Source: Micromonospora radicis
GTDB taxonomy: Bacteria > Actinomycetota > Actinomycetes > Mycobacteriales > Micromonosporaceae
Direction of reading: 5' to 3'
NCBI RefSeq assembly: GCF_003583405.1
Contig: NZ_QXEC01000007.1
Location: forward strand, 160,564 to 224,563
DNA length: 64,000 bases
Shown here: one piece after another, positions 24,571-32,604 of the stretch
How positions within the stretch are numbered: position 1 is the first letter of the stretch
Layout: each line of letters begins with the position of its first letter
The notes under the pieces: model-generated
Told to the model about the DNA's origin: nothing
The model's database searches: none
The model's input: only the letters and a program-made list of their open reading frames with translations
Position numbers and translations under genes: made by a program

Positions 24571-25434
24571 TCAGCTCGCCACCTGCGGGACGCTCTCGGG
24601 CAGCTGCTGCGCGGCGATAGCGGCGAGTAGTTCCAGCTTGCGGTAGGTCTCGCTGCCGGGCGCGGCGGTGTAGACGAGAAGGCGGTGTGACTGGCCCGGG
24701 TCGTGGAGTGTCTGGCAGTCGAGCGCCAGGACGCCGAGTTCGGGATGCACGAAGCGCTTGCCGTCGTTGAAGCGCAACCCGATCTCGTGTTCGTGCCACA
24801 GCTCGGCGAACTCGCGACTCTCGGCGAGCAGGAACTGGGCGAGGCGGGCGGCCTTGGAGTCGGGTCCGCGAACGGTGGCCAGGTTACGCGCGCCGGAGGC
24901 GAAGACGCGGGACATCTGCTGGTGGTCGTGTGGGTGGTATCGGGCGCGGGAGGTCGGATCGGTGAACCACCGGTACGGCAAGCTGCGGGCAGGGCCGGAG
25001 TATCGGGTGGTGTCGCCGGTGAGTGCGACGCCCATCGGGGTCTGGCGCAGCGTCTCACCGAGTTCGGTGACGATCTCGGCGGGGCTGTCGGTGAGTCGAT
25101 CGAAGATGCGCAGCAGGCCGGGGCCGATGTGCTCGCTGTCCGCGCCTCGTGGCGGCGGATGATGGCCCGCGAGGCGGAACAGATGGTCACGTTCGTCGAG
25201 GGACAGGTGCAGGCCCTGGGCGATGGCGGCGATCAGGTTCTCGGACGGGTGCGGTCCACGCTCCTGTTCGAGTCGGCTGTAGTAGTCGGTGGAGACGTGA
25301 CAGAGGGAGGCGACCTCTTCGCGGCGAAGGCCCGCGGTCCGGCGGCGTTGTCCCCGGGGCATCCCGACATCTTCGGGCTGTAGTGCCTGCCGCCGGTGAC
25401 GCAGAAACTCGGCCAGTCCGGCTCGATCAATCAT
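24571..25434 (-). CDS. XRE-family regulator with MmyB-like ligand domain (paralog 1)
   Basis: 287 aa. N-terminal helix-turn-helix (LAEFLRHRRQALQPEDVG...RRTAGLRREEVASLCHVSTDYYSRLEQERG, residues 8-60) followed by the MmyB-like PAS-fold ligand-binding domain (about 105-270). The family typically regulates an adjacent SDR or transporter gene. It is divergent from the SDR gene and highly similar to the regulator at 28018-28857 at the other end of the SDR-MFS pair. Confidence 0.9.
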   Translation of the reverse strand: MIDRAGLAEFLRHRRQALQPEDVGMPRGQRRRTAGLRREEVASLCHVSTDYYSRLEQERGPHPSENLIAAIAQGLHLSLDERDHLFRLAGHHPPPRGADSEHIGPGLLRIFDRLTDSPAEIVTELGETLRQTPMGVALTGDTTRYSGPARSLPYRWFTDPTSRARYHPHDHQQMSRVFASGARNLATVRGPDSKAARLAQFLLAESREFAELWHEHEIGLRFNDGKRFVHPELGVLALDCQTLHDPGQSHRLLVYTAAPGSETYRKLELLAAIAAQQLPESVPQVAS

Positions 25435-25549
25435 GTCCGTTTCCTCCAGCGCCGTACTTCTGTACCCGTTCTACCGTGGTTGCCCGTCGGCATCCACGGA
25501 TTGTCGATCCCCCTCTGGTGGCGGTGCTCATGATCACCGATCGCCTCGG

Positions 25550-25576
25550 CGGATCGGCAGACACGGATCGGCAGAC
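25550..25576. repeat. direct repeat in front of the SDR gene
   Basis: CGGATCGGCAGAC occurs at 25550-25562 and again at 25564-25576 (14-bp period) in the divergent region between the XRE regulator and the SDR gene; a candidate regulator site. Confidence 0.45.
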
Positions 25577-25654
25577 CCTGGTTGCCGCTCTCGCGGTGCA
25601 CGAGTCTCAGTGCCGTAACGGCAAGACGACGTATCGAGCAGCAGGAGCAGGCAG

Positions 25655-26599
25655 ATGCCACGTAAGTCGATCGACATAGCGATCCCGGATCTGGCGGGGA
25701 AGTTGGCGGTGGTCACCGGGGCGAGTGACGGGATGGGACTGGGGATGGCCATGCGGTTGGCCGCGGCCGGCGCGGAGGTGATCCTCCCGGTGCGTAACCC
25801 GAGTAAGGGCGCGACCGCGATCTCGACGATCCGGCAGGCTGTTCCCGGGGCGAAGGTGTCGCTGCGCAGCCTGGACCTCTCCTCGTTGGAGTCGGTCGCG
25901 GCCCTGGGTGACACCCTGCGAGACGAGGGTCGCCCGATCCACCTCCTGATCAACAACGCGGGTGTGATGCGACCGCCGAACCGGCAGCACACCGCCGACG
26001 GGTTCGAGTTGCAGCTCGGCACCAACCACCTGGGCCACTTCGCGTTGGTCGCCCGGTTGCTGCCGCTGCTGTCCGCTGGGCGCGCCCGGGTGACCTCCCA
26101 GGTCAGCGTCGCCGCGCGTCGGGGCAGGATCAACTGGGACGATCTGAACTGGGACCGTTCGTACGACGTGATGCGTGCCTACAGTCAGTCGAAGATCGCG
26201 TTCGGGTTGTTCGGCCTGGAGTTGGATCGTCGTAGCAGGACGCACGGGTGGGGGATCACCAGCAACCTTTCCCACCCGGGGGTTGCTCCCACCAGTCTGT
26301 TGGCCGCTCGGCCGGAGATGGGTCGGGGCCAGGCCATCCCTCAGTACCGGCTGATCCGCGCCCTGTCCGCACGTGGCATTCTGCTGGGCACGGTCGAGAC
26401 CGCGAAGCTGCCCGCGTTGATGGCGGCCACCGACCCGGGCGCCAGGTCCGGTGTTCTCTACGGGCCCAGCGGCCCGGGGAACCTGGGGGGTCCGCCGGCT
26501 GAGCAGAAGATGTACCCGCCGCTGCGGAGCGTCGACGAGGCCGCGCGGGTCTGGCGGGTCTCCGAGCAGCTCACCAGGACCGCGTTCGTCACGACCTGA
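25655..26599 (+). CDS. short-chain dehydrogenase/reductase (SDR)
   Basis: 314 aa, classical/RDH-like SDR. NAD(P) motif [12 protein letters not shown] (about residues 20-31), NNAGV (near 105), catalytic Ser in SQVSVAA and YSQSK (Tyr/Lys near 178-182). Arg residues after the first beta-alpha-beta unit (RNPSKG) favour NADP. GCAGGAG precedes the ATG. It lies 34 bp before an MFS gene, and both are bracketed by paralogous XRE regulators; a small xenobiotic reduction and efflux unit is plausible but unproven. Confidence 0.9.
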   Translation: MPRKSIDIAIPDLAGKLAVVTGASDGMGLGMAMRLAAAGAEVILPVRNPSKGATAISTIRQAVPGAKVSLRSLDLSSLESVAALGDTLRDEGRPIHLLINNAGVMRPPNRQHTADGFELQLGTNHLGHFALVARLLPLLSAGRARVTSQVSVAARRGRINWDDLNWDRSYDVMRAYSQSKIAFGLFGLELDRRSRTHGWGITSNLSHPGVAPTSLLAARPEMGRGQAIPQYRLIRALSARGILLGTVETAKLPALMAATDPGARSGVLYGPSGPGNLGGPPAEQKMYPPLRSVDEAARVWRVSEQLTRTAFVTT

Positions 26600-26632
26600 A
26601 CCATCAGCCCGCGCGAGCAATCGGAGAGTCCC

Positions 26633-27994
26633 ATGAGTACCGGCGCCAATCGCACGTTGAAGACCCGGAGCCCGTGGTGGGTGGTTGTCGGCGGCGGCAC
26701 TGCCGCCGCCGTCGGCCCCCAGATGTACCTGGCGACCATCGGGCTGTTCGTGCTGCCGATCGCCGAGGAGACCGGCTTCAGCCGCACCACGGTCACCGGC
26801 GCCTACTCGGTCGCTGCCGTCGGGATGGCCCTCGGCATGCTCATCGTGGCGCAGGTCGTGGACCGCTTCGCCGCGCGATACATCCTCGTGCCGAGTTTCG
26901 TGCTGTTCGCGGTCTCGATGGCGCTGATCGCGGTGGTGCCACCGATCGCACCGGTCTACTTCGTTCCCTGCTTCTTCGTGGGCTTCTTCGGCGGCGGGAC
27001 CGTCGTCCCGGCCACCCGAGCGGTGGTGAGCTGGTTCGACAACAACCGCGCCCTCGCAATCGGGATCGTGACCGGCATCATCGGCCTGGGCGCGGCCCTG
27101 GCCCCGGTGCTGGCGGGTGTGCTCATCGACACCGTCGGGTGGCGGCTGGCCTACGTGTGCCTGGCTCTGATCACCGTCGTCGTGTCGGTCACGATGGTCA
27201 CCTTGTTCGTGCGGGCCCGGGCGGAACGGCACGTCCACGGACGACTCGTCAGGGAGACGCAGGTGGCGGGCCGCGAGGTCAGCCTCGAACTCCCGGGTCT
27301 GACGTTCCACCACGCGGTCCGCACCCGGCACTTCTGGCGCATCGCCCTCGGGCTCGGTCTGGTCGGTGTCGTGGTCATCGGCCTTCAGGTGCATCTCGTG
27401 CCGATGATGACCGATCGGGGGCTGAGCGCTGCCCAGGCGGCTTCGCTGCTCGTCATCTTCGGTCTCTCCTCCCTGGTCGGGCGGGTGGCCGGTGGTTTCA
27501 TCATCGACCGCGTGCATGGCGCCGTCGTCGGGCCGATCGTGATGCTCGCCCCCATCGGCGGGCTGTTCTTCCTGCATCCGCCGTTCACCAGTGCCGCCGT
27601 CGCGGTCGCCCTCATCGGTGTCGCCTTCGGGATCGAGGGTGACCTGCTCGCCGTGCTCCTCACCCGCTACCTCGGCACCCGCCACTTCGGGCGTATCCTC
27701 GGTCCGGTCCAGGCCGCGTTCCTGCTGGGTTCCGCCTTCGGGCCGCTGCTGCTCGGCCTGGCATACGACACGTTCGGCTCCTACGACCCGGTCATCCCGC
27801 TCCTGATGGGCGTCCTCGCCATCGGCGCGGTCCTCATCGCGACCCTGGGTCCCTACGCCTACCCCGCCGTCCACGGATTCGATCGGCTCGCCGCACGCGA
27901 CGAACTCGCCGCGTCCGCCGTGCTGAGCGACATCGCCGAGAGCAACGTGACCGGCAGCTCGTCGGCCCGGCCCCGCAGCCACGTCCAGGGCTGA
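26633..27994 (+). CDS. MFS transporter (oxalate/formate antiporter or MCT-like)
   Basis: 453 aa with 12 hydrophobic segments in two sets of six separated by a basic loop (about residues 190-225, RARAERHVHGRLVRE). Segment 4-5 carries ATRAVVSWFDNNRALAIGI, typical of the monocarboxylate/OFA branch. Follows the SDR gene closely; probably exports or imports the SDR substrate or product. Confidence 0.85.
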   Translation: MSTGANRTLKTRSPWWVVVGGGTAAAVGPQMYLATIGLFVLPIAEETGFSRTTVTGAYSVAAVGMALGMLIVAQVVDRFAARYILVPSFVLFAVSMALIAVVPPIAPVYFVPCFFVGFFGGGTVVPATRAVVSWFDNNRALAIGIVTGIIGLGAALAPVLAGVLIDTVGWRLAYVCLALITVVVSVTMVTLFVRARAERHVHGRLVRETQVAGREVSLELPGLTFHHAVRTRHFWRIALGLGLVGVVVIGLQVHLVPMMTDRGLSAAQAASLLVIFGLSSLVGRVAGGFIIDRVHGAVVGPIVMLAPIGGLFFLHPPFTSAAVAVALIGVAFGIEGDLLAVLLTRYLGTRHFGRILGPVQAAFLLGSAFGPLLLGLAYDTFGSYDPVIPLLMGVLAIGAVLIATLGPYAYPAVHGFDRLAARDELAASAVLSDIAESNVTGSSSARPRSHVQG

Positions 27995-28017
27995 GTGTCC
28001 CGTCGTCGCAGGCGGTC

Positions 28018-28857
28018 TCAGCGCAGCGTCTGGGGGCCGATGACCGACAGCATCTGGAGCTTCTCGTAGCTCTCGGTGCCGGGAACAGCGGTGTAGACCA
28101 TCAACACGTGAGCCTGGCCCGGATCGACCAGCCGCTGGCAGTTCAGCTCCAGCTCGCCGACCTCCGGGTGGACGAAGCGCTTGACCTCGTGCGGTCGTAT
28201 CCCGATCTCGTGGTCCTCCCACACCCGCCGGAACTCCTCGCTGCGGGCCAGCAGCAACTCGGTCAGCTGCGCCGCCCGGGAACCCGGCCCGCGGAGAGTG
28301 ACCAGTTCACGCAGCCCTGAGGCGTACATCCGGGTCAGGAAGGCGTGTTCCTCGGGCGCGTAGAGCTGCCGGGCGGCGGGGTCGGTGAACCACCGGTACC
28401 CGGCACAGCGGGCCGGGCCGGTGAAGCGGGTCGTGTCGCCGGTCAGCGCGACACCCAGCGGTGACTGCCGCAGCGTCTCACCCAGTTCCGTGTTGATCTG
28501 CGCGGGCGTGTCGTCCAGCCGGTCGAGTACCCGCAGCAGACCGGGACTGATGTGGTCGGCGGAGCTGCCCCGGGGCGGCGGGTTGTGGCCCGCGAGCCGG
28601 AACAGGTGGTCGCGCTCGTCGAGCGACAGATGCAGACCCTGGGCGATCGAGGCCAGCATGCGGTACGACGGCTGCGGACCGCGCTCCCGCTCGAGCCGCG
28701 AGTAGTAGTCGGCCGACATGTGGCACAACGACGCGACTTCCTCGCGCCGCAACCCGTTCGTCCGACGGCGCTGCCCGCGCGGCAACCCGACGTCCTCCGG
28801 CTGCAGTGCCTCCCGCCGACTACGGAGGAACTCCGCCAGCCCGCTGCGATCGATCAC
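28018..28857 (-). CDS. XRE-family regulator with MmyB-like ligand domain (paralog 2)
   Basis: 279 aa, same architecture as the regulator at 24571-25434 and nearly identical through the helix-turn-helix (LAEFLRSRREALQPEDVGLPRGQRRRTNGLRREEV) with a more divergent ligand domain. It converges on the MFS gene (23 bp apart). The upstream gap contains an 8-bp inverted repeat that may be its own operator. Confidence 0.9.
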   Translation of the reverse strand: MIDRSGLAEFLRSRREALQPEDVGLPRGQRRRTNGLRREEVASLCHMSADYYSRLERERGPQPSYRMLASIAQGLHLSLDERDHLFRLAGHNPPPRGSSADHISPGLLRVLDRLDDTPAQINTELGETLRQSPLGVALTGDTTRFTGPARCAGYRWFTDPAARQLYAPEEHAFLTRMYASGLRELVTLRGPGSRAAQLTELLLARSEEFRRVWEDHEIGIRPHEVKRFVHPEVGELELNCQRLVDPGQAHVLMVYTAVPGTESYEKLQMLSVIGPQTLR

Positions 28858-28879
28858 GACGCTCCCCTTTCGCGTACTG

Positions 28880-28914
28880 CTGGTTTCTTACCTTGTCAAC
28901 GAGGAGGAAACCAG
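28880..28914. promoter_or_regulatory. inverted repeat upstream of XRE paralog 2
   Basis: CTGGTTTC (28880-28887) and GAAACCAG (28907-28914) are perfect complements separated by 19 bp, 23 bp upstream of the regulator start on the minus strand. Suits autoregulation. No gene is seen in 28915-29072. Confidence 0.45.
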
Positions 28915-29072
28915 GTTCCGCCGATCCCCCCATCTCGATCCGCAGCGGTGACTCGATGAACCTGTGACCGACGGACCGTGGTCGCCGCGGCGGTTTCACT
29001 CGACGATCGACGGCATGGCCCGCAAGAGTGGGCAGCACCAGTACGACATGACGACCAGATCGGCGGGCTGAG

Positions 29073-29639
29073 GTGGATCCTCCCGACGTTGCGGACAACC
29101 GGGTCGCTGGCCTGGTCCTGGCCGGTGGGGCAGGCCGGCGTTACGGCGGTCCCAAGGCACCCGTCTTTCTCGGGCAGGCGCTGCGCGTGCTTCGCGACGG
29201 CGGTTGTGACCCGCTGATCGCCGTGCTCGGTGCCGGCGCCCACCGGACCCGAGCCGTCGTCGACCTGGCAGGTGTTCGGGTGGTCGACAATCCGGGCTGG
29301 GCCGAGGGCATGGGATCGTCCTTACGGCTCGGCCTCGACACGGCCACCCGGATGCCGGACGTCTCGGCCGTGTGCGTGCACCTGGTCGACATGCCGGGGG
29401 TCTCCCCGACGGCGGTGGCCCGACTGCTGGCGCAGGCACACGCCGGTTGCCTGACCCGTGCCGGCTACGGCGGTGAACCCGGCCACCCGGTGGTGCTCGG
29501 TCGTGACCACTGGGCTGAGGTCATCACCGCCGCCCGTGGCGACCAGGGAGCCCGGGGATACCTACGCCGACACGCCGCCCACGTCACCGTGGTCGAGTGC
29601 GGTGACGTGGCCGCCGGGTACGACATCGACGAACGGTGA
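29073..29639 (+). CDS. MocA/MobA-like molybdenum cofactor nucleotidyltransferase
   Basis: 188 aa. N-terminal nucleotide-binding signature LVLAGGAGRRYGGPKA (about residues 14-29), a central HLVDMPGVSP metal-binding segment near 107, and GHPVVLGRDHW near 140, as in molybdopterin cytidylyl/guanylyltransferases. It probably loads the cofactor (MCD form) for the Pao-type enzyme encoded next. GTG start; short for the family but all motifs present. Confidence 0.82.
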   Translation: MDPPDVADNRVAGLVLAGGAGRRYGGPKAPVFLGQALRVLRDGGCDPLIAVLGAGAHRTRAVVDLAGVRVVDNPGWAEGMGSSLRLGLDTATRMPDVSAVCVHLVDMPGVSPTAVARLLAQAHAGCLTRAGYGGEPGHPVVLGRDHWAEVITAARGDQGARGYLRRHAAHVTVVECGDVAAGYDIDER

Positions 29640-29752
29640 CGTCCCGACGGGACTGTCGTGGCGAGCCTGGGATCGACAGACCCTGGCTGCCATCACCCGC
29701 GGTGGTCAGGGTGGAGGAAGAGACCCCGTCCGACGTCCATCCGGGAGAATCG

Positions 29753-30358
29753 ATGAATCCAAGTGACGACGCTGGCCGGTCGGGTGTGTCCCGGCGAAGT
29801 GTTCTGGGCGGCGGCGCCGCCGTCGCCGTGGCGGTACCGCTGGCGGCCGGCGGGGCGCAGGCCGCGCCGGCTGCCGAGGCGGCGAGCGTCGAACCCGTGA
29901 CCGTCAAGGTCACGGTCAACGGCGAGCCGGTCACGGTACGGGTGGACCCGCGCGTCACCCTGCTCGACACCCTGCGGGAGGAGTTGGCGCTCACCGGCAC
30001 GAAGAAGGGCTGTGACCGTGGCCAGTGCGGGGCCTGCACCGTGCACGTCGACGGCCGGCGGGTGCTGTCCTGCCTGACCCTTGCGGTCACGGTCGACAAG
30101 CGGGAGGTCACCACGATCGAGGGTCTGGCCCGGGGCGACCGGCTGCACCCGATGCAGCAGGCGTTCATCGAACGCGACGGCCTCCAGTGCGGATTCTGCA
30201 CGCCGGGGCAGGTCATGTCGGCGGTCGGCATGGTCCAGGAAGGCCATGCACGCTCCGACGACGAGATCCGCGAGCGCATGTCGGGCAACATCTGTCGCTG
30301 CGGTTGCTATCCGTCCATCGTGGCGGCGATCAGCGACGCCCAGAAGGTGATGCGCTGA
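29753..30358 (+). CDS. paoA: Tat-exported [2Fe-2S] subunit of aldehyde oxidoreductase
   Basis: 201 aa. Twin-arginine signal SRRSVLGGG with Ala-rich core (residues 12-40). Two [2Fe-2S] clusters: Cys87, 92, 95, 107 (plant-type fold) and Cys146, 149, 181, 183 (helical fold). Small subunit of the xanthine oxidase family, PaoA/YagT-like, exported with its partners in folded form. GGGAGA before the ATG; the TGATG junction couples it to the FAD subunit. Pao enzymes oxidise aromatic aldehydes to acids in the cell envelope. Confidence 0.9.
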   Translation: MNPSDDAGRSGVSRRSVLGGGAAVAVAVPLAAGGAQAAPAAEAASVEPVTVKVTVNGEPVTVRVDPRVTLLDTLREELALTGTKKGCDRGQCGACTVHVDGRRVLSCLTLAVTVDKREVTTIEGLARGDRLHPMQQAFIERDGLQCGFCTPGQVMSAVGMVQEGHARSDDEIRERMSGNICRCGCYPSIVAAISDAQKVMR

Positions 30359-31335
30359 TGCGGGCCTACACCTTCACCCAGCCGCGCGCGGTCCGCGAGG
30401 CCGTCACGCAGGCCGGTACGGACACGGCCTTCCTGGCCGGCGGCACGACCCTGGTGGACCTGATGAAGCTCGACGTGATGACGCCGGCCCGGGTGGTGGA
30501 CATCAACCGGCTTCCGCTGCGGGGCATCAAGCTTGACCGGGACGGGCTGCACATCGGTGCCCTCGAGCGGATGAGCGATGTCGCCGCCGACCGCAACGTG
30601 CGTCGGGACTATCCGATGATCGCTCAGGCGTTGCAGCTGAGCGCGTCGGCTCAGCTGCGGAACATGGCGAGCATCGGTGGGAACCTGCTACAGCGCACCC
30701 GGTGCGGCTACTTCCGTGACGTCAGCACGCCCTGCAACAAGCGGGAGCCGGGGACCGGCTGCGCGGCGCTGACCGGGATCAACCGTACGCACGCGATCCT
30801 CGGCACCAGCGACGCCTGCGTGGCGACCCATCCCAGCGATCTGGCCGTCGCGTTGGTGGCACTCGGCACCCACGTGCATCTGGTCAGTGGCCGGGGCACC
30901 CGTACGGTGCCACTCGACGGGTTCTACGCCCTGCCCGGCAGCACACCCGACGTCGAGAACGTGCTGCGGCCGGGCGAGCTCATCACCGGCATCACCGTCC
31001 CCCGCTCGATGTGGGCGGCGAACTCCGTCTACCTGAAGATCCGCGACCGGCAGTCGTACGAGTTCGCTCTCACCTCGGCGGCCGTGGCCATCGAGTGGCG
31101 CGGTCGCACCATCCGTTCCGCGCGGATCGCCGCCGGTGGGGTCGGCACCAAACCCTGGCGGCTGCCGGCGGTCGAACGAGCCCTGACCGGCCGGCCGGCC
31201 ACCCCCGACGTCTTCGAGTCGGCGGTGCGCACCGCCGCGGACGGGGCCCGGCCGCTGCCGCACAACGGGTTCAAGCCCGCGCTGCTGCGACGGACGCTGG
31301 TGCGGGCCCTCACCGTCCTGGCGGAGAGCCGATGA
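30358..31335 (+). CDS. paoB: FAD-binding subunit of aldehyde oxidoreductase with [4Fe-4S] loop
   Basis: 325 aa. FAD_binding_5 domain (FLAGGTTLVDLMK, residues 25-37; ASIGGNL near 104-110) and CO dehydrogenase flavoprotein C-terminal domain. Cys116, 126, 135 and 154 (RCGYFRDVSTPCNKREPG and DAC) match the extra [4Fe-4S] cluster seen in E. coli PaoB/YagS and 4-hydroxybenzoyl-CoA reductase types. No signal of its own; presumably exported with PaoA. Confidence 0.9.
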   Translation: MRAYTFTQPRAVREAVTQAGTDTAFLAGGTTLVDLMKLDVMTPARVVDINRLPLRGIKLDRDGLHIGALERMSDVAADRNVRRDYPMIAQALQLSASAQLRNMASIGGNLLQRTRCGYFRDVSTPCNKREPGTGCAALTGINRTHAILGTSDACVATHPSDLAVALVALGTHVHLVSGRGTRTVPLDGFYALPGSTPDVENVLRPGELITGITVPRSMWAANSVYLKIRDRQSYEFALTSAAVAIEWRGRTIRSARIAAGGVGTKPWRLPAVERALTGRPATPDVFESAVRTAADGARPLPHNGFKPALLRRTLVRALTVLAESR

Positions 31336-31383
31336 ACGACCGGCCCGAGGCCGTGAGCTCGCCGGCTCGCAGCGGCGGCGCTC

Positions 31384-32604
31384 ATGCTTGAACTCGCCAC
31401 CGAGATCCTCGAACGGGTCCGCAGCCGGACACCCTTCGTGACCGCCACCGTCACCCGGGTGGAGGGCAGCGCACCGCGCCAGCCCGGTGCCTCGCTTGTC
31501 GTCGACGCCGACGGCGCCGTGCTCGGCAACGTCTCCGGCGGCTGCGTCGACTCCGCCGTCTACCAGGCGTGCCAGGACATGCTGCGGGCAGACCGCAGCC
31601 CGAAGACCCTGCGGTTCGGCTACACCGACGACGACGCCATCGGCGTCGGTCTCACCTGCGGTGGGACGATCACACTGTTTCTGCGCCACCACGACCCCGG
31701 TGCCGAACCCGGCCTGGAAGCGGCGTACGCCGATGCCGCGCAGGACAAGCCGGTCGCCGTGGCCACGCTCGTGCGCGGCCCGGACGCCCACCTCGGACGG
31801 ATGCTTGTGGTGCGTCCCGGCGGCCATTACGAGGGAAGCCTCGGCGACGAACGGCTCGATGAGGTGGCTGCCGGGCACGCGACGGACCTGCTGCACACCG
31901 GGACGAGCGGGGTCGTGGAGATCGGCGTGGCGGACGGCTACTGCCAGGAGCCGATGACGCTGCTGGTCGAGTGCAACACGCCGGCACCACGGATGCTCAT
32001 CTTCGGGGCGATCGACCATGCCGCGGCGCTGGCCCGCCTGGGCGTCTTCCTCGGCTACCGGGTGACCGTCTGCGATGCGCGGGCCACGTTCGCCACGCCG
32101 GACAGGTTCCCGTACGCCGACGAGGTCGTCGTCGACTGGCCGCACCGCTATCTGGCGGCACAACGCCTCGACGGCAGCACCGTCATCTGTGTGCTCACCC
32201 ACGACCCGAAGGTTGACGTACCGCTGCTCACCGCCGCCCTGCGACTGCCGGTCGGCTACGTGGGGGCGATGGGGTCACGGCGAACCCACGAACAGCGCCT
32301 GGCGCGACTGCGCGAGGCCGGCCTGACCGACCGGGAACTCGGCCGGCTGCACTCACCGATCGGGCTCGACATCGGCGCCCGCACCCCACAGGAGACCGCG
32401 CTGTCCATCGCGGCGGAGATCGTCGCGCAGCGACTCGGTGGCACCGGCGTGCCGCTGCGCACCGGGGTACCCATCCATCGTGCCGTTTCGTCGTCGGCGG
32501 GCTTCCCGCCGGCCTGGACGGCCACCCACCTGCATCACAGCGCCGGCATAACCCGGCCGCGACGAGCACATGACGCTGTCCCGCGTAGTCAGGAGTCACG
32601 ATGA
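31384..32604 (+). CDS. xdhC: XdhC-family molybdenum cofactor insertion chaperone
   Basis: 406 aa. N-terminal XdhC/CoxI domain (SAPRQPGASLVVDADGAVLGNVSGGCVD, residues 22-50; GLTCGG near 90) and C-terminal Rossmann-type XdhC_C domain (VLTHDPKVDVPLL...GYVGAMGSRRTHEQRL, near 265-305). It binds and sulfurates Moco before insertion into the large subunit (PaoD role). Unusually it sits between the FAD and Mo subunits; its stop overlaps the Mo subunit ATG (ATGA), favouring local assembly. A weak in-frame tail of ~45 residues follows the domain. Confidence 0.88.
   Translation: MLELATEILERVRSRTPFVTATVTRVEGSAPRQPGASLVVDADGAVLGNVSGGCVDSAVYQACQDMLRADRSPKTLRFGYTDDDAIGVGLTCGGTITLFLRHHDPGAEPGLEAAYADAAQDKPVAVATLVRGPDAHLGRMLVVRPGGHYEGSLGDERLDEVAAGHATDLLHTGTSGVVEIGVADGYCQEPMTLLVECNTPAPRMLIFGAIDHAAALARLGVFLGYRVTVCDARATFATPDRFPYADEVVVDWPHRYLAAQRLDGSTVICVLTHDPKVDVPLLTAALRLPVGYVGAMGSRRTHEQRLARLREAGLTDRELGRLHSPIGLDIGARTPQETALSIAAEIVAQRLGGTGVPLRTGVPIHRAVSSSAGFPPAWTATHLHHSAGITRPRRAHDAVPRSQESR

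Noticed and set aside
25607..28222. 871-codon frame antisense to the SDR and MFS genes
   Set aside because: Composition (His/Gln/Arg/Gly) is that of an antisense frame, and both sense genes have complete family motifs.
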